Part shown: in pieces, positions 24,462 to 34,776 of the stretch
Layout of the letters: each line of letters begins with the position of its first letter
Position numbering within the stretch: the first letter of the stretch is position 1
NCBI GenBank assembly: GCA_023634235.1
Contig: JAMKCF010000009.1
Coordinates: 5,704,001 to 5,768,000 of the forward strand
DNA: 64,000 nucleotides
From: Pisaster brevispinus
Lineage: Eukaryota; Echinodermata; Asteroidea; Forcipulatida; Asteriidae
Reading direction: 5' to 3'
Translations under genes and position numbers: made by a program
Notes under the pieces: generated by a model
Seen by the model: only the letters and a program-made list of their open reading frames with translations
The model's database searches: none
Told to the model about the DNA's origin: nothing

Positions 24462-24575
24462 CTACGAAGCGAATTTGACGTCAAAGCTCTGTTTCCGCAG
24501 CTCAACTCTTGTGAATTGTTTTGTTGCGAAGTTGTGATGTCAAATTCACTTCGCATTCGCAGGAAGAATGAACTG
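24462..24575. repeat. Small foldback element
   Basis: 'tcctacgaagcgaatttgac' and 'caaattcacttcgcattcgc' are imperfect inverted repeats about 110 bp apart, with 'gttcatacttcc' and 'ggaagaatgaac' outside them. It looks like a short MITE. Confidence 0.7.
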
Positions 24576-24739
24576 GGCGAAATTCTCGTAAGTTGGAGAG
24601 GACAAGCTCTGAGTCACCATAATTACAATATTATCCAAGGAGTATTGAAAGTTGTAGGTTGTGCATATGAGTTTTTATATAACGATCATAACCAGCAACT
24701 GCTCATACTGAATAATCTTCTTCCTTTGTTGAATGACAG

Positions 24740-24760
24740 CTACTACAGCAACAGATCAAG
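24740..24760 (+). CDS. SYNE1: Candidate 21-nt microexon, LLQQQIK (unproven)
   Basis: A pyrimidine-rich tract (cttcttcctttgttg) and AG at 24738-24739 precede 21 nt that read LLQQQIK in phase 0. They end in AAG|GTTAGC. Placed between exons 5 and 6 it would add exactly seven residues, one coiled-coil heptad, to the junction INQNQ|QLESE. Without it the junction already fits spectrin spacing, so it would be optional. The stretch is short, so chance cannot be excluded. Confidence 0.33.
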
Positions 24761-25329
24761 GTTAGCTTCTAACTTGTTCTCTAGTTCAAATGACTCTTTA
24801 GATAGCTAGACAATCCTTCTGCTTCTTTTACTGAAATGCTTGCCATGCGTATCATAGTGCACATTACCAAAACGTGGAATGTCCCCAATGCCTGTTTTTT
24901 GTATATTGGAGTATTTGGTATGAAACTAACAATTGGTTTACTTTGGGGCTTTGGGAACGGTCTATATTGTTAGCGACTAACAGTTTTAAAAAGGTTTTCC
25001 AGACGTGTAGAAACCTTGTTATGCAAGCTTGTCAAGTTTAAGTCTTGCGTGTTTGAGTGTCTACCCAGTGAGTTTGTGCGTATACACATTATTACACCCT
25101 TCTCCTATGCCTTAAATTACAAAGTAATTTGATGGTGAAGTGTTAAAGGGCATGCAAGTATTGAATGATGTTTATGAATGGATCTATAGTTTTTCAGATT
25201 CAAAAGATAAAGAAACAAAAAGAGTAATGTGAAGTCTGTCCCGAGCCAATATGGCTCATCAGGCCGGTTTTTAAATCCGGTTTCATTGCCATTAAACGAC
25301 TGAGAGTATTTGTATTCCCCCTGGACAGG

Positions 25330-25520
25330 ATACCAGTCCATCACAGGTTACTCCCCAGCTCTCACCGGTACTCATTTTGTACTCATGGGTGGAGAGAAGC
25401 AATTATGATAAATTGCCTTGCTCAAGGACACAAGTGTCACGACTGACCAAAGCCAAGATTCAAACCCATATTCAGAACTTTCACGAGTCCACAGCCCTGG
25501 ACCACTCGACCATGAACACC
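25330..25520 (-). mobile_element. SINE family 3, reverse
   Basis: 'cttgctcaaggacacaagtg' is the inverse of the family-3 tail, followed by the inverse of a B box (attcaaaccc) and of the tRNA head ('accactcgacc'). Confidence 0.78.
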
Positions 25521-27388
25521 CCATCAAAGAAACAACATTTTGAAACTCATTTCATTGTTTTTTGTGAAAACCGAAGAAATTAAATTGTCTTTTATGCACG
25601 TTCTAGTGTTGAAAGGGATCACTGATCCACATCAGTGATTCCTGTTTTCTTGCAGATGATAATACCTCGGGCGGAAGAGTTCCTCAGAGCACTTAAAATT
25701 TCTTTGATTTACCCAAGGTTTTTAAGGACAACGCAGTACGCTGATTGCCAGTGATGTAGTGCCTTTAAAATAAAGTGTTGTTGTGCATGAATTACACATT
25801 CCTTGTTGTGCATGCATCTTTCATAAGTTACATGAAAACATGGAACTGACAAAACCAACTATTGTTAAAATAACATGTATTTATACAGAGCATAATTGCC
25901 ATAAAGTCCCTTTGCATTTATTAGTTTCCCTGATGTTTATTGCGGGAACATTTTCAACTCTTCAGAGAAACCAGCGCTTAGGTTTTTTCTTCTCATGCGT
26001 CACTCTTGTACTAGCTGTAGAAGATACGCCACGTATATTTTGCCTTCTTGGCCACGCAGCATATTACATTCACTCATTTTTTGCAATTAGAAGAGCATTC
26101 CAAGATTTGTCATACTTCTAAGCTTTCAAAAGCACAGGTTTAGCATGTACATCAGAGTTTCTGCACGCCTTTCAATTCATTTGCTGCAAAGCAATCAGTG
26201 AGAAGAAGCTTCGGAGTACATTATTTAGTCAGGAATTGTGGATTACTGACAGTTTCATGAAGTGAGACTTATTCTTGCTGGATATTCTACATTACTTAGC
26301 TGGAGTTCTGCAGCCGATTTTAACGAAACTTTATGCTACTGCCTTAGTCCACTTGTGCAAGATTTCTTGTGCTAGTGATGCACAACTTGTGCAATAGTTG
26401 TTGCACAGTGGACTTACGCAGTTGCAAAAGGTTTTGTGAAATCGGCAGCTGATCTGGATTACTGACAATGGAATAAGACTAACTGCTGGATGTTGTGCTT
26501 TGGATTCATATGACCGTCTTGTCATTTTTTCTCTCAAACCAATCAAAGTTATTTCAAAGTGTATGAAGTGATATAGTGTTTGATTTAAAAGTACATGCAT
26601 GCGTACCACAGACTTACAGGAGTGCCTTTGTTGTTGTTTTCCTTTGGAGTAGTTTCTATGTATAAAAGGAATTGCAAAAAAAAATAGTTAGTGGCCTGAC
26701 ATTTCGACCCCAGCAGAGACTTTCTCAAAGGCTAAAAAATAAACAAGAATAAGCTTTTACAAATGCTTGATATGGCACCCAGGATGCACCTCATACCAAA
26801 ATGAGTCTTGTTGATTTTGCATACATCTGAGCACCTCGAAGTTGCCACCGTCTTGAGAAAACAAATCCTGCCTTTATGTAATCTCAGTCTTGACCGAGGA
26901 ATCCTGTTTTTAAAATGGTTCTAAAATGTAGTAGTGTTGGTTTATTTTTTAATTGGGTTGTCAGTGTAATGACTTCATGAAACTTTAAATTTAATTTGCC
27001 TGCGGTTCTTGATAAATAGTAAAATGGGAGATTGCTATTAACAACACAGCTGGTTGAATGAGCTCAGCTCAGGGAGTTTTAATACTTTTGCGAGGGTTAT
27101 GGGTTTAACATCAAGCATGGAGACAAGTCACCACACTGCCTGGAAGGGGGATCAACAAACACAACCTATTATGGGAAAGGAAATGGCAATTATCATTAAA
27201 GGAATGCAACACATTTTCTGTACTATAACGCTCTTTAAAGGTTTCATGAAAAATTCCTCTCTTTTTTTACCAACAATAGAAATGCTTTTGTAACTGTGAA
27301 TAGTATGTAAACTATTTACACAAATATTTCCTGGCATATTTTTTGCTGAAGATATATAAATTTGCTAAGCAAAGTAATTTCTGCTTAA

Positions 27389-27787
27389 AGGTGTTATACA
27401 GGATTGGTAAGGATAGAAAACATCACTGTTTACTTTTAGTCTGAACATTTACTAATTATGAACTCATACTAGGACCAGTTTTTCTGTGAAATATTCCCTT
27501 CAGAAATGAAGTCACATTAAAGAAAAGTCTATCTGAAAACTTAAAAAATAAAACCACAAAAAAACAGCTGACTTCGGTTGTTACAAAATTTTCGGTTGTT
27601 ACAAAATTAAGGACATTAAGTTTACATGGTGAAAATTGTGCGTGGTTTTTCGCAATTTTTTTTCTCATGCAACTGATTAAGCCTAAATTTGCACAGGTTT
27701 TTTATTTCATGTATGTGGTTGAGCACACAAAACATGAACACTGTCAGCGACCTTTGTGTCAGCTCTACCTAATCCTGTATCATACCT
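27389..27787. mobile_element. TTAA-flanked MITE, copy 3
   Basis: 399 bp between TTAA at 27385-27388 and 27788-27791. It is larger than the other copies, partly because of a tcggttgttacaaaatt duplication near 27575-27610. It ends 93 bp before exon 6. Confidence 0.88.
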
Positions 27788-27880
27788 TTAAGAGCGCTCT
27801 CGCATTTTGGCTGTTCTCTAGTCTTTTCAGTATGTTTAAATGCAAAATACTGAAACTTAGTAAAAAAAATTTCGCTGCAG

Positions 27881-28075
27881 CAACTGGAAAGTGAAATCCA
27901 GCAGAACGAGATGAAGTTACGAGACGTTGTGGAGAAGGGAGATCAGTTGCTGAACGCTGACCCCCAGACTCCAGCTGTTGGGAATGAAGTCAGCATGTTG
28001 CAGGCTGGATGGGAGGACCTGTATCGCCAAGCTGGCGTCAGGAGGAGACATCTTAACAAAGCTAAAGTACTTCAG
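27881..28075 (+). CDS. SYNE1: Nesprin-1-like exon 6: spectrin helices B and C
   Basis: The exon has 65 codons, phase 0/0, acceptor ttcgctgcag and donor CAG|GTATGG. Helix B is QLESEIQQNEMKLRDVVEKG followed by DQLLNADPQ. Helix C carries the conserved Trp in LQAGWEDLYRQAGVRRRHL. A TTAA-flanked MITE ends about 93 bp before the acceptor. Confidence 0.95.
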
Positions 28076-28540
28076 GTATGGTATCAGTTCAAACTGGAAT
28101 CAAGTTTCATGCAGCTGCTTAGCCCTTTAGAGATCATGGCGGCCGCAAGTGGCTTGTACCAAAACTCCCATCACGGCCACAAACGGCTGTAAGGTTTGAC
28201 CTACTTCCTCTCAAACAAGAAGGTCAACAACAACAAAAGGTATCGGACCGAAATGAAGTTTTCTGATGGTTCCCATGTTAACAAAGAATCTACAATTCTA
28301 AAGCATGACCACATATTTCTGTTTCTTAATAATTTTCCTGAAATTTTTCCTAAAAATAACGGGGCAAAATATGAAACAAGACGAGCAATGTTCGGGCATA
28401 TTGTGATGATTATACTAAAATAAATGGTCCCCAAATGATGGATACTGTATTGACTGGACGCATTTCAAGTTCTTTATCCAACTGAAAACACAAATGAAAA
28501 AAACCTGATAAACCAAAGTGTGCTTTATTTTACTCACCAG
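28076..28540 (+). other. Intron 6
   Basis: 465 bp. Nothing beyond ordinary intron sequence is seen. A GC-rich atggcggccgc lies near 28136. Confidence 0.8.
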
Positions 28541-28666
28541 GAGCAATACCACAAGATAATCCAAGACTACATGGAGTTCTTGGACACGGCAGAGCAGAAG
28601 TTGAGACAGGATGAAGTCATTGCCACCGATGCACGTAACCTGAGAGAACAGCTAGAGAAACACAAG
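28541..28666 (+). CDS. SYNE1: Nesprin-1-like exon 7: spectrin helix A
   Basis: The exon has 42 codons, phase 0/0, acceptor ttactcaccag and donor AAG|GTCAGC. It encodes EQYHKIIQDYMEFLDTAEQK, a helix A in which Phe takes the place of the usual Trp, then a turn and AtypicalB-start RNLREQLEKHK. The pattern 'short exon = helix A, next exon = helices B and C' repeats exons 5-6. Confidence 0.94.
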
Positions 28667-28832
28667 GTCAGCTTTCTCAACGATACTTGTCAACGCTGAC
28701 TGATTTCTTTGAATTTGTTTGTCTGAGCCAATGTGGCTTTCTAATAACTGTAGTTCGTTAGTGTTGCACATTTTAATGAAATAACAGCAACAAAAGTTAC
28801 CGCAATCGTCATACTTTATATTAATATGACCT

Positions 28833-29111
28833 GGGCCCAGTTTCTTAAAGGCTGTTTGCGCAAAAAAAATTGCTAAGCACAGAAAAGTATTGCTTAGCAG
28901 AAACAACACAACTTCTTCAACAATACAGCCAAAATTACATAAAGTTTGCAGTGTAGTGACTGTGCCCCACTCATTTTTTGAAAGAATTTTGTCCAGCGGT
29001 ATTTTCTGCCTAACAGCTTTATGAACTGCTTACCACTGAATTATGCGCTTTATCATGGGGCGTCAGGGCAGAAATCCGTGGTAAGCATGCAGCGCCATGA
29101 AATTAGGCCCA
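28833..29111. repeat. Foldback element of 'gggcccaatttcat' type
   Basis: It starts gggcccagtttcttaaag and ends gcgccatgaaattaggccc. Internal inverted pieces include tgctaagcac and 'tgcttagca'. Confidence 0.72.
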
Positions 29112-29279
29112 CATGTAGATTTTAAGATTTATAATGTCAGGCTTGTTTTTTCGCGCTGTCTGTGTAAGGCCCCAATTTCTTGTGCAAGGAACAACTATGG
29201 AGAATATTTGCCACTGTCCATCATTAAGTAACCCCAGTGCTTTTGTGACCTGTTAAGTATGGGGAAATGTCTGTATAGG

Positions 29280-29392
29280 TCAAACAATGGAAACGTGTAT
29301 GCACTGCGCACAACTCTCAGCCAATGATACATCTTTATTGACCTCAGAGAGGGCGCTGTTTTGGGCTGTTGATGTCATACGCAAGGGGTCTA
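29280..29392. repeat. GACCCCTT-type element, truncated copy
   Basis: It shares 'cacaactctcagccaatgat', attgacctcag, gagggcgctgttt and the end gcaaggggtcta with the fuller copy at 39370-39510. It lies just before exon 8. Confidence 0.8.
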
Positions 29393-29422
29393 TTGAGCTG
29401 TTTCTTTTGTTCGTTTAAACAG

Positions 29423-29725
29423 GAGTTCTTCAGTGATCTAGGTACCCACCATCTCACCATTGAATCCATTGCTCAGAAGGCTGATCCATACACCCAAGAG
29501 CTCTTCACAAGCAAACGGTCACTCCTTGACCAGCGCAGCCATGCCATCCAGGCCAAGGCCACAGTTAGAGGTCAGATGCTAGAGAGACTAGTGACGGACT
29601 GGGGTCAACTGGAGAAGAGTATCGAGGAATTGAGAGGCTGGCTGGGGCATGTTGAGGCTCAGCTTCCCAGCAGCATTGATGATTCTACACAGGAGAGTGT
29701 GCAGAAAGGCATTCACAAGTACCAG
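29423..29725 (+). CDS. SYNE1: Nesprin-1-like exon 8: helices B, C and next helix A
   Basis: The exon has 101 codons, phase 0/0, acceptor ttcgtttaaacag and donor CAG|GTGAGA. It contains helix B (EFFSDLGTHHLTIESIAQKA), helix C (LLDQRSHAIQAKATVRGQML), the continuous linker, and the next helix A (TDWGQLEKSIEELRGWLGHV). A dispersed element with its end at 29392 lies 30 bp upstream of the exon. Confidence 0.95.
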
Positions 29726-30504
29726 GTGAGAGAGCAATAACAGCAGATTATGTGGAGGATATTGCCCGAGGTGTGCGTCATTCGTGGGTAGGAATGGCCC
29801 AAGGACAAAGCCAGAGGGCCATTCGTATCCCACAAATGGCGCGTACACCGGTATAGCCTTTTTGGCTACTGCCAACCCAAAGAACTAGGGCTAGTCTAAC
29901 CACAGATGTTGAACAACAAATGGGCGACACTATGAAGACATTTCCAGAGCAGTGTATTACATTACCATCTGCTGACTGAAGGTTCTCGGCAGCAAATGAT
30001 GTATTTTATTTTTCATGTGATAGAATGACATAGAATGAGTCAATCTCATTTGAATTCAAACATTTTGTGTACCACATTGCTTTAGCACAGCTATAGCTGA
30101 CATTAAGTTCACTGACTCTAAACAAAATTTATATTGTATTTGTTGGTGCGTAACAATCAAATTGAACTGACAGCTTGACATTTTACTCAATGCTATTTGG
30201 TTATTTATTTATTTTATTTTTTTTTCCATCTCATGTTCATGTCGGAGACATTCCCCCTTTGGCTATCCATAAAGCTGATTATCTTTGGATCATAATACAT
30301 TGTGTGGATTGAAAGAGAAAGCCTAGTTTTTCCAATTCTCAAAAAAAAAAATTAAAAATCAACTTTATTGGTGAAGAAAATTATGTTCACCAACCAGTAA
30401 AAGAAATGCTTTCTGTGCCGTGGCACTACTCCATATTTGTAAATGGTCTGTTCATTTAAACCAGCCCCTGATTTATGTACTGTTGCTATTTTGTCCTACT
30501 GCAG
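29726..30504 (+). other. Intron 8
   Basis: 779 bp. No repeat partner elsewhere in the window was noticed. A poly-A tract lies near 30340. Confidence 0.75.
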
Positions 30505-30831
30505 GCCATGACAAATCTTCTAAGTGATCGTAAACCCACCTTACATCAAGTACTTAATCGCGGCCAGTCCCTCCTTAAAAACGTCACCTCGGTCAAACTT
30601 GAAAACCAGCTCCTGGACCTGTCGGAGAAGTGGGCATCTGTTCAGGCCAAGATCAGCCAGGAGTTGGCGATGTTGAACAGCCTCCTGGCAGAGTGGAAGG
30701 CATTCCTAGAGGAGTCGGCAGGCTTCGTGCCGTGGTTGAAGAAATCTCACAAGGAACTCATGGCCTGGAGCAAGTCCAACCAGGAACTTCATGATGTGGG
30801 ACCCATCGTGGCACAGTTGGATAAGTGCATG
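30505..30831 (+). CDS. SYNE1: Nesprin-1-like exon 9: full spectrin repeat length
   Basis: The exon has 109 codons, phase 0/0, acceptor gtcctactgcag and donor ATG|GTAAGG. Helix B is AMTNLLSDRKPTLHQVLNRG, followed by helix C with the classical LSEKWASVQAKISQEL. The next helix A is AEWKAFLEESAGFVPWLKKS. The exon starts at helix B and ends in the following helix B, so exon and repeat borders are out of step by about one helix. Confidence 0.96.
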
Positions 30832-31238
30832 GTAAGGATGAGATGTTGATAACTTAAGAAAACAATCGCATCCTTTCAAAAAACTAAGCGCAAACAGAGC
30901 ACACTTTTGTAAACATCAGTTCTCTTTTTGTAAAGCTTTATCCAGTTTTGGGTTAATCTAGCAGAATAGATGAGTAGCTGGTTTATACCCTAATACCAAG
31001 GATTTGTTTTAGTCTTGTCAAGAAGACTGAACCTTGATCAAACAGGTTTCCTTGTTGACTTAATTCCTGCTCTAACTTTACATTACTATTTAGCAGCTGA
31101 ACTTGCTCATGAAATACTTTTCAAGAAATGGTTATATCTATCGCAGCATCAGCCAATGTTATTGCTATTTTAACTAGCCTATCTGAAGGATGTCTCAAAA
31201 AACTAAATGCTATATGCAATTTTTGTTTTGTCACACAG
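30832..31238 (+). other. Intron 9
   Basis: 407 bp of AT-rich sequence with no distinct feature seen. Confidence 0.8.
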
Positions 31239-31427
31239 TTGTTCCGCAAGGACGTTGAGCGACACACTGCAATCAAAGAGTCCATCTGCAACCATGGCCA
31301 GCAGCTGTTGAAAGTCAAGAAGTTAAACACACAGCCAATCACAGAGAAGCTACGTTTGATTGACAGCCACTGGAGCGAATTACAGAATGAGTTGCCTCAT
31401 GTCCAGGAGGAGCTACATCAACTTCAG
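31239..31427 (+). CDS. SYNE1: Nesprin-1-like exon 10: spectrin helices B and C
   Basis: The exon has 63 codons, phase 0/0, acceptor ttttgtcacacag and donor CAG|GTCAGT. It encodes LFRKDVERHTAIKESICNHG, then QQLLKVKKL (helix B), and LRLIDSHWSELQNELPHVQE (helix C with conserved Trp). A tRNA-derived SINE begins about 45 bp after the donor. Confidence 0.95.
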
Positions 31428-31736
31428 GTCAGTGGTTTACAAAAAATTTTGTTACTGTTTTACCGATTTTATTTTGATGTGGCGCACTGGACACAAGCTC
31501 CAGTGTTTCTGATCAACAGAGTGTGGGTTCGAGTCCCTGTCTTTACACTTGTGTCTCGAAACGTCAGGCCTATCTTTTTGGTTGGTAAGCAGTTTGCGAC
31601 AGCTAATTCCATTTTCTCTATTTTGTATCTAACTGAAGTTTAAAACTAACAAAGTATTTTAAAAATAAGGGCGATGGGATCCTATTCCTCAGTTGGTGTT
31701 ACTATTTGATGATTATTGTGATGTGATTGGCACTAG
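31428..31736 (+). other. Intron 10 with SINE
   Basis: 309 bp, about a third of it a family-3 SINE head. Confidence 0.8.
31474..31570 (+). mobile_element. tRNA-derived SINE, family 3 fragment
   Basis: 'gtggcgcactggacacaagc' head, B box GGTTCGAGTCC at 31526-31536, then 'acacttgtgtctcgaaacg'. Confidence 0.78.
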
Positions 31737-31874
31737 ATGGATCTGCTACCATCCAGACAAGCCTTGAATGAGCTGATGATGTGGATGGACGCCTTGGAAA
31801 GAGTCTTAGACAGTCATAAGGACGAGACGTTCTGCAGCTCAGCTGAAGTAGATACAATGCGACATGTCTACAGG
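31737..31874 (+). CDS. SYNE1: Nesprin-1-like exon 11: spectrin helix A
   Basis: The exon has 46 codons, phase 0/0, donor AGG|GTAAGG. The acceptor 'gattggcactag' has a poor pyrimidine tract, but no other nearby AG keeps the frame. The peptide LLPSRQALNELMMWMDALER is a helix A, followed by a polar turn and VDTMRHVYR. The frame continues cleanly from exon 10 and into exon 12. Confidence 0.9.
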
Positions 31875-32199
31875 GTAAGGGCTCATCTGAGTGTCTCTGT
31901 CCAATAATGACATTAAGTTTGTACGGTTCCGATAAGAATAAAAGACAATGGATTTGGCAAGGTATTAGCTTAGTCTGTTATTGGCAGAGCACTGAATTTA
32001 AAACGATTGTTGACATTTGACAAGTTCATGAATACTGCCATTTTGTAGACATTTTCCTTTGCTGTGTGAAAGTAATTTATAGAATTGTTTACTTCTCCTA
32101 ACACTTTTGATGCTCAGACGTCGGTTATTGTTGAAGTTTAAATTTTGGGGGAAATTTTTTTTACCCATACGTGGTTTTTTTTTTCCGTTAATATTTCAG
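31875..32199 (+). other. Intron 11
   Basis: 325 bp, T-rich before the exon 12 acceptor; nothing else seen. Confidence 0.8.
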
Positions 32200-32532
32200 G
32201 GTTATAAGATCGACCTTTCAACAAAACTTTTGACCAAAGAGTTTGTCAACCAATCCATCCTCCACATGAGTCAAGACCTGGAATCCAAACGAGAGGACAA
32301 GACGGACTTTGCCGAGCGTCTTGGGACGATGAACAAGCGCTGGCAGACCCTCAACGTCACCATCTCCGAGGAAGTGAAACATCTAGAGTTCCTGATGAAG
32401 GACTGGCTGGAATACGAGAGACTCGTGAAGGAACTCAAGGCGTGGTTTGAGAAGCAGGAGGAGAAACTCAAGAAGTACGAGGGGAAAGTCGGACACGAGA
32501 CGAGTGTTCAACAAGCTGTTAAGATGTGCCAA
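32200..32532 (+). CDS. SYNE1: Nesprin-1-like exon 12: helices B, C and next helix A
   Basis: The exon has 111 codons, phase 0/0. The acceptor is ccgttaatatttcag and the donor CAA|GTAAGT. It includes LLTKEFVNQSILHMSQDLES (helix B), LGTMNKRWQTLNVTISEEVK (helix C with RW) and VKELKAWFEKQEEKLKKYEG (next helix A). GC content and CpG are visibly higher than in the flanking intron. Confidence 0.96.
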
Positions 32533-32828
32533 GTAAGTAATGCTACCTAAAGTTTGTCAAGCAGGAGTCAAAGGTTTTTAGCTCGAAGAAACATCTTCTT
32601 TTTTTTAACTACAAAGCAAAAAGCAATTAAATTAACTATATAAAATTATTTCTCTCTAAAATTTGATGTATGAAATATTAAAGAAACAAAAACAATTCGA
32701 AGTGTTTCTGTTTCAATGAAGATATAGTGAAATTTTTATCAAAATAATGACATTGTGTGATTGGATTACATTTTGAATGGAATAACACCATAGCCTTCAC
32801 CTCGCTATTTAATCTCCTTTTATTTCAG

Positions 32829-33137
32829 ACCATAGAAGATTCCATCGAAGCCAAAGGATCTGACATCAAACGAATCCAACAGGCAGGCCTGGCCCTAACC
32901 ACTAGAGAAACCGTCCTTCAAACAACCAAAGATCTAGAGCAATCCCAAGCCAACCTCAAGACCCTCCTCCTGAACCTCCGTGGTCTTCTGATCACCTCCT
33001 TGGAGCAATGGAGGTTGTACCATGAGTGCCTACACAATGTATCCAACTGCCTCGGCAAAGCAGAGTATTCAGTCAGCCGGGTTGGCATGGCAACAGGCAC
33101 GGTTGATTCACTTGAGTTCCAGCTGAACAAGTTCAAG
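32829..33137 (+). CDS. SYNE1: Nesprin-1-like exon 13: spectrin repeat
   Basis: The exon has 103 codons, phase 0/0, acceptor ccttttatttcag and donor AAG|GTGAGA. Helix B is IEDSIEAKGSDIKRIQQAGL and helix C KDLEQSQANLKTLLLNLRGL. The next helix A is WRLYHECLHNVSNCLGKAEY. The sequence is more divergent than its neighbours, with few conserved Trp positions. The intron begins with a (GA)n microsatellite directly at the donor. Confidence 0.94.
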
Positions 33138-33466
33138 GTGAGAGAGAGAGAGAGAAAAAAAAATAAATAAATACATCAGTGTCTGAATTTTGCTCTCTGT
33201 TTTTTTGTTCCACAGTATTTGTTATACACAATACTTGTATAGATCAGTGACAAACTAAATTTCTTACCAATATTGTTATGAGGTCACTGGTCAAAGCATA
33301 TTTTTGTTAATTTCTCTTTGTTCAGCCAAAGTTGATTTAAATGTACCCAGTCAGTTTCCAATGTGGTTTATTACTTGATAATTATTGTTCAAGTAATACT
33401 TTTACATCTTTAATTATAAGTTATTTTTATCTCCATCTTTTCTTTTTATAATACATCCCATTGCAG

Positions 33467-33484
33467 GAATTACATCATTATAAG
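33467..33484 (+). CDS. SYNE1: Candidate 18-nt microexon, ELHHYK (weak)
   Basis: A long pyrimidine-rich tract ending in cccattgcag precedes 18 nt that read ELHHYK in phase 0 and end at AAG|GTTTGC. It lies between exons 13 and 14. Exon 14 itself begins ELQAEFK, so this could be a degenerate duplicate of the exon start or a decoy acceptor. A six-residue insertion would break the heptad spacing, which argues against use. Confidence 0.18.
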
Positions 33485-33817
33485 GTTTGCAAGGTTACTT
33501 TTTTTCCCACAGTTTTATCTCTAATCCAAAGAATTGTATCCGAGGATTACTCAGTCAAGTTTGTGCGTGAGGGAATTTGTTTGACCATTGTCATACAAAA
33601 ATATTCCTGTGTCTGTTTGCAGTGCAATTTTTTTCTGAAATTTCATAAAAAATATATATATATTTTTTACATTCATTATTATAACCAAACTCATTTAAAT
33701 TATGTAATGATTTCTCCACTTTCCTATCTGTGTTTTGTTTAAAAGTTTTAACTTGCCACGTGTTGATTTACCGAGTTCATTACTTGCACTTTTAAAAGTT
33801 GAAGTGTTTCCATTGTA

Positions 33818-34117
33818 TTGGAAGATTTGTCCATGAGGGGGTCAGCCGTCCCATGGTTGTTCCAGAAACGAACTCCCTCCAAGCATCCCTATCCCAGTCA
33901 TCGTCAGCTCATGCAGACTACTTCTTTTAAGTACACTAATGTTGACAAACCACTTAGCTTTCGGTCTTCCTCTGCCAGCGCGACCAGCAACACGTCCTTC
34001 CATGCACTGCTTCTCAAGACTTCCCCTGTCCCTCCTTGCTATATGCTCAAAATACTCAAACTTCTTCTTTAGTATGATGTTAACAAAGCTTTCCGGGTTG
34101 TGAACTTTCTGCAACAC
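33818..34117 (-). pseudogene. Decayed LINE reverse-transcriptase C-terminus, antisense
   Basis: The minus strand reads FEYFEHIARRDRGSLEKQCM and GRAGRGRPKAKW, followed by SSLHELTMTG. This is the characteristic C-terminal tail of RTE/CR1-like endonuclease-reverse transcriptases (RGRPxxxW motif). Only the last 90 residues remain and a stop precedes any catalytic region. Confidence 0.78.
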
Positions 34118-34147
34118 ACTGATGTTAGTTTTATGGTCTTGCCATCT

Positions 34148-34403
34148 GGGCCAAATTTCATTAGCAAAGAATTGGCACTTATGGAAGCAGTGAATTCCAC
34201 GCTTACGTCAAGCGTGTTTCACAGATTAGCGGGGAATTTTTGCTTCTGCGCACGCGTAGTCCACGTTACTAAGCATTCTTTGCTTATTACTAAGCATTCT
34301 TTGCTTACACAGCTAGTGCAGAAATTTGGCGCTTGCCCTGGAAGCGAGAATGACGATCGCAAGCGCAGAATTCGGCGGTAAGCAGAGCCATGAAATTACA
34401 CCC
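34148..34403. repeat. Foldback element of 'gggcccaatttcat' type
   Basis: It starts gggccaaatttcat and ends gcagagccatgaaattacac. Inside, 'ttactaagcattctttgctt' occurs twice in tandem. Confidence 0.75.
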
Positions 34404-34642
34404 TGATGTTTAGCATTTGCCTCCAGTACTAAAGCTCAAAACTTATCATTTTTGTTTTCTTATCCTGGGTTAATGTCCGTGTCTATGCGATGCGAAAGAC
34501 ATGTGCGTTCATGAGTCGGATCTTAATTTGTTTGGCTTGACGTCGTGCAATGTCCAGATTTTCACCAGACCTATGGCTGCTTGGCTTGCAGTTGGGTAGT
34601 ATTGAGTTTGTAATATAATCCCACGGTTTGTACTCCATGCAG

Positions 34643-34776
34643 GAACTGCAAGCTGAGTTTAAGAGTCATCAGGTACAACTGACCAATCTATGCAATCTAG
34701 CCGACCATCTAGGGAGTGTATGCAAACCATCAGTGTGTGAGTCCTTGGATCGGACGGTCAATGATATGACCACAAG
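34643..34776 (+). CDS. SYNE1: Nesprin-1-like exon 14: spectrin helix B and part of C
   Basis: The exon has 44 codons plus two bases (exit phase 2), acceptor tccatgcag and donor AAG|GTGAGT. The peptide is ELQAEFKSHQVQLTNLCNLA then DHLGSVCKPSVCESLDR and VNDMTTR. The last Arg codon is completed in exon 15. This is the first phase-2 junction in the window. Confidence 0.94.

Larger units (their letters stand above)
23968..27880 (+). other. Intron 5, 3.9 kb
   Basis: It includes the candidate 21-nt microexon (24740-24760), a reverse SINE (25330-25520), a family-K motif near 26700 and TTAA MITE copy 3. 'gcaccctctgctgtcc' near 24234 is a second weak CTCF-like match. A tgcgaa-rich inverted segment at 24450-24570 (gcgaatttgacgtcaaa and tcaaattcacttcgc) forms a foldback. 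Confidence 0.8.
28667..29422 (+). other. Intron 7, two elements
   Basis: It holds a foldback (28833-29111) and the fragment of a GACCCCTT-type element ending at 29392. Little other sequence remains. Confidence 0.85.
33138..34642 (+). other. Intron 13, repeat-rich
   Basis: It contains a (GA)n tract at the donor, a SINE-4 tail fragment near 33280-33390, the weak microexon candidate (33467-33484), an antisense LINE fragment and a foldback element at 34148-34403. Confidence 0.85.

Noticed and set aside
33818..34117. Host gene exon on the minus strand
   Set aside because: The RGRPxxxW tail is the standard end of LINE reverse transcriptases, not a host protein.
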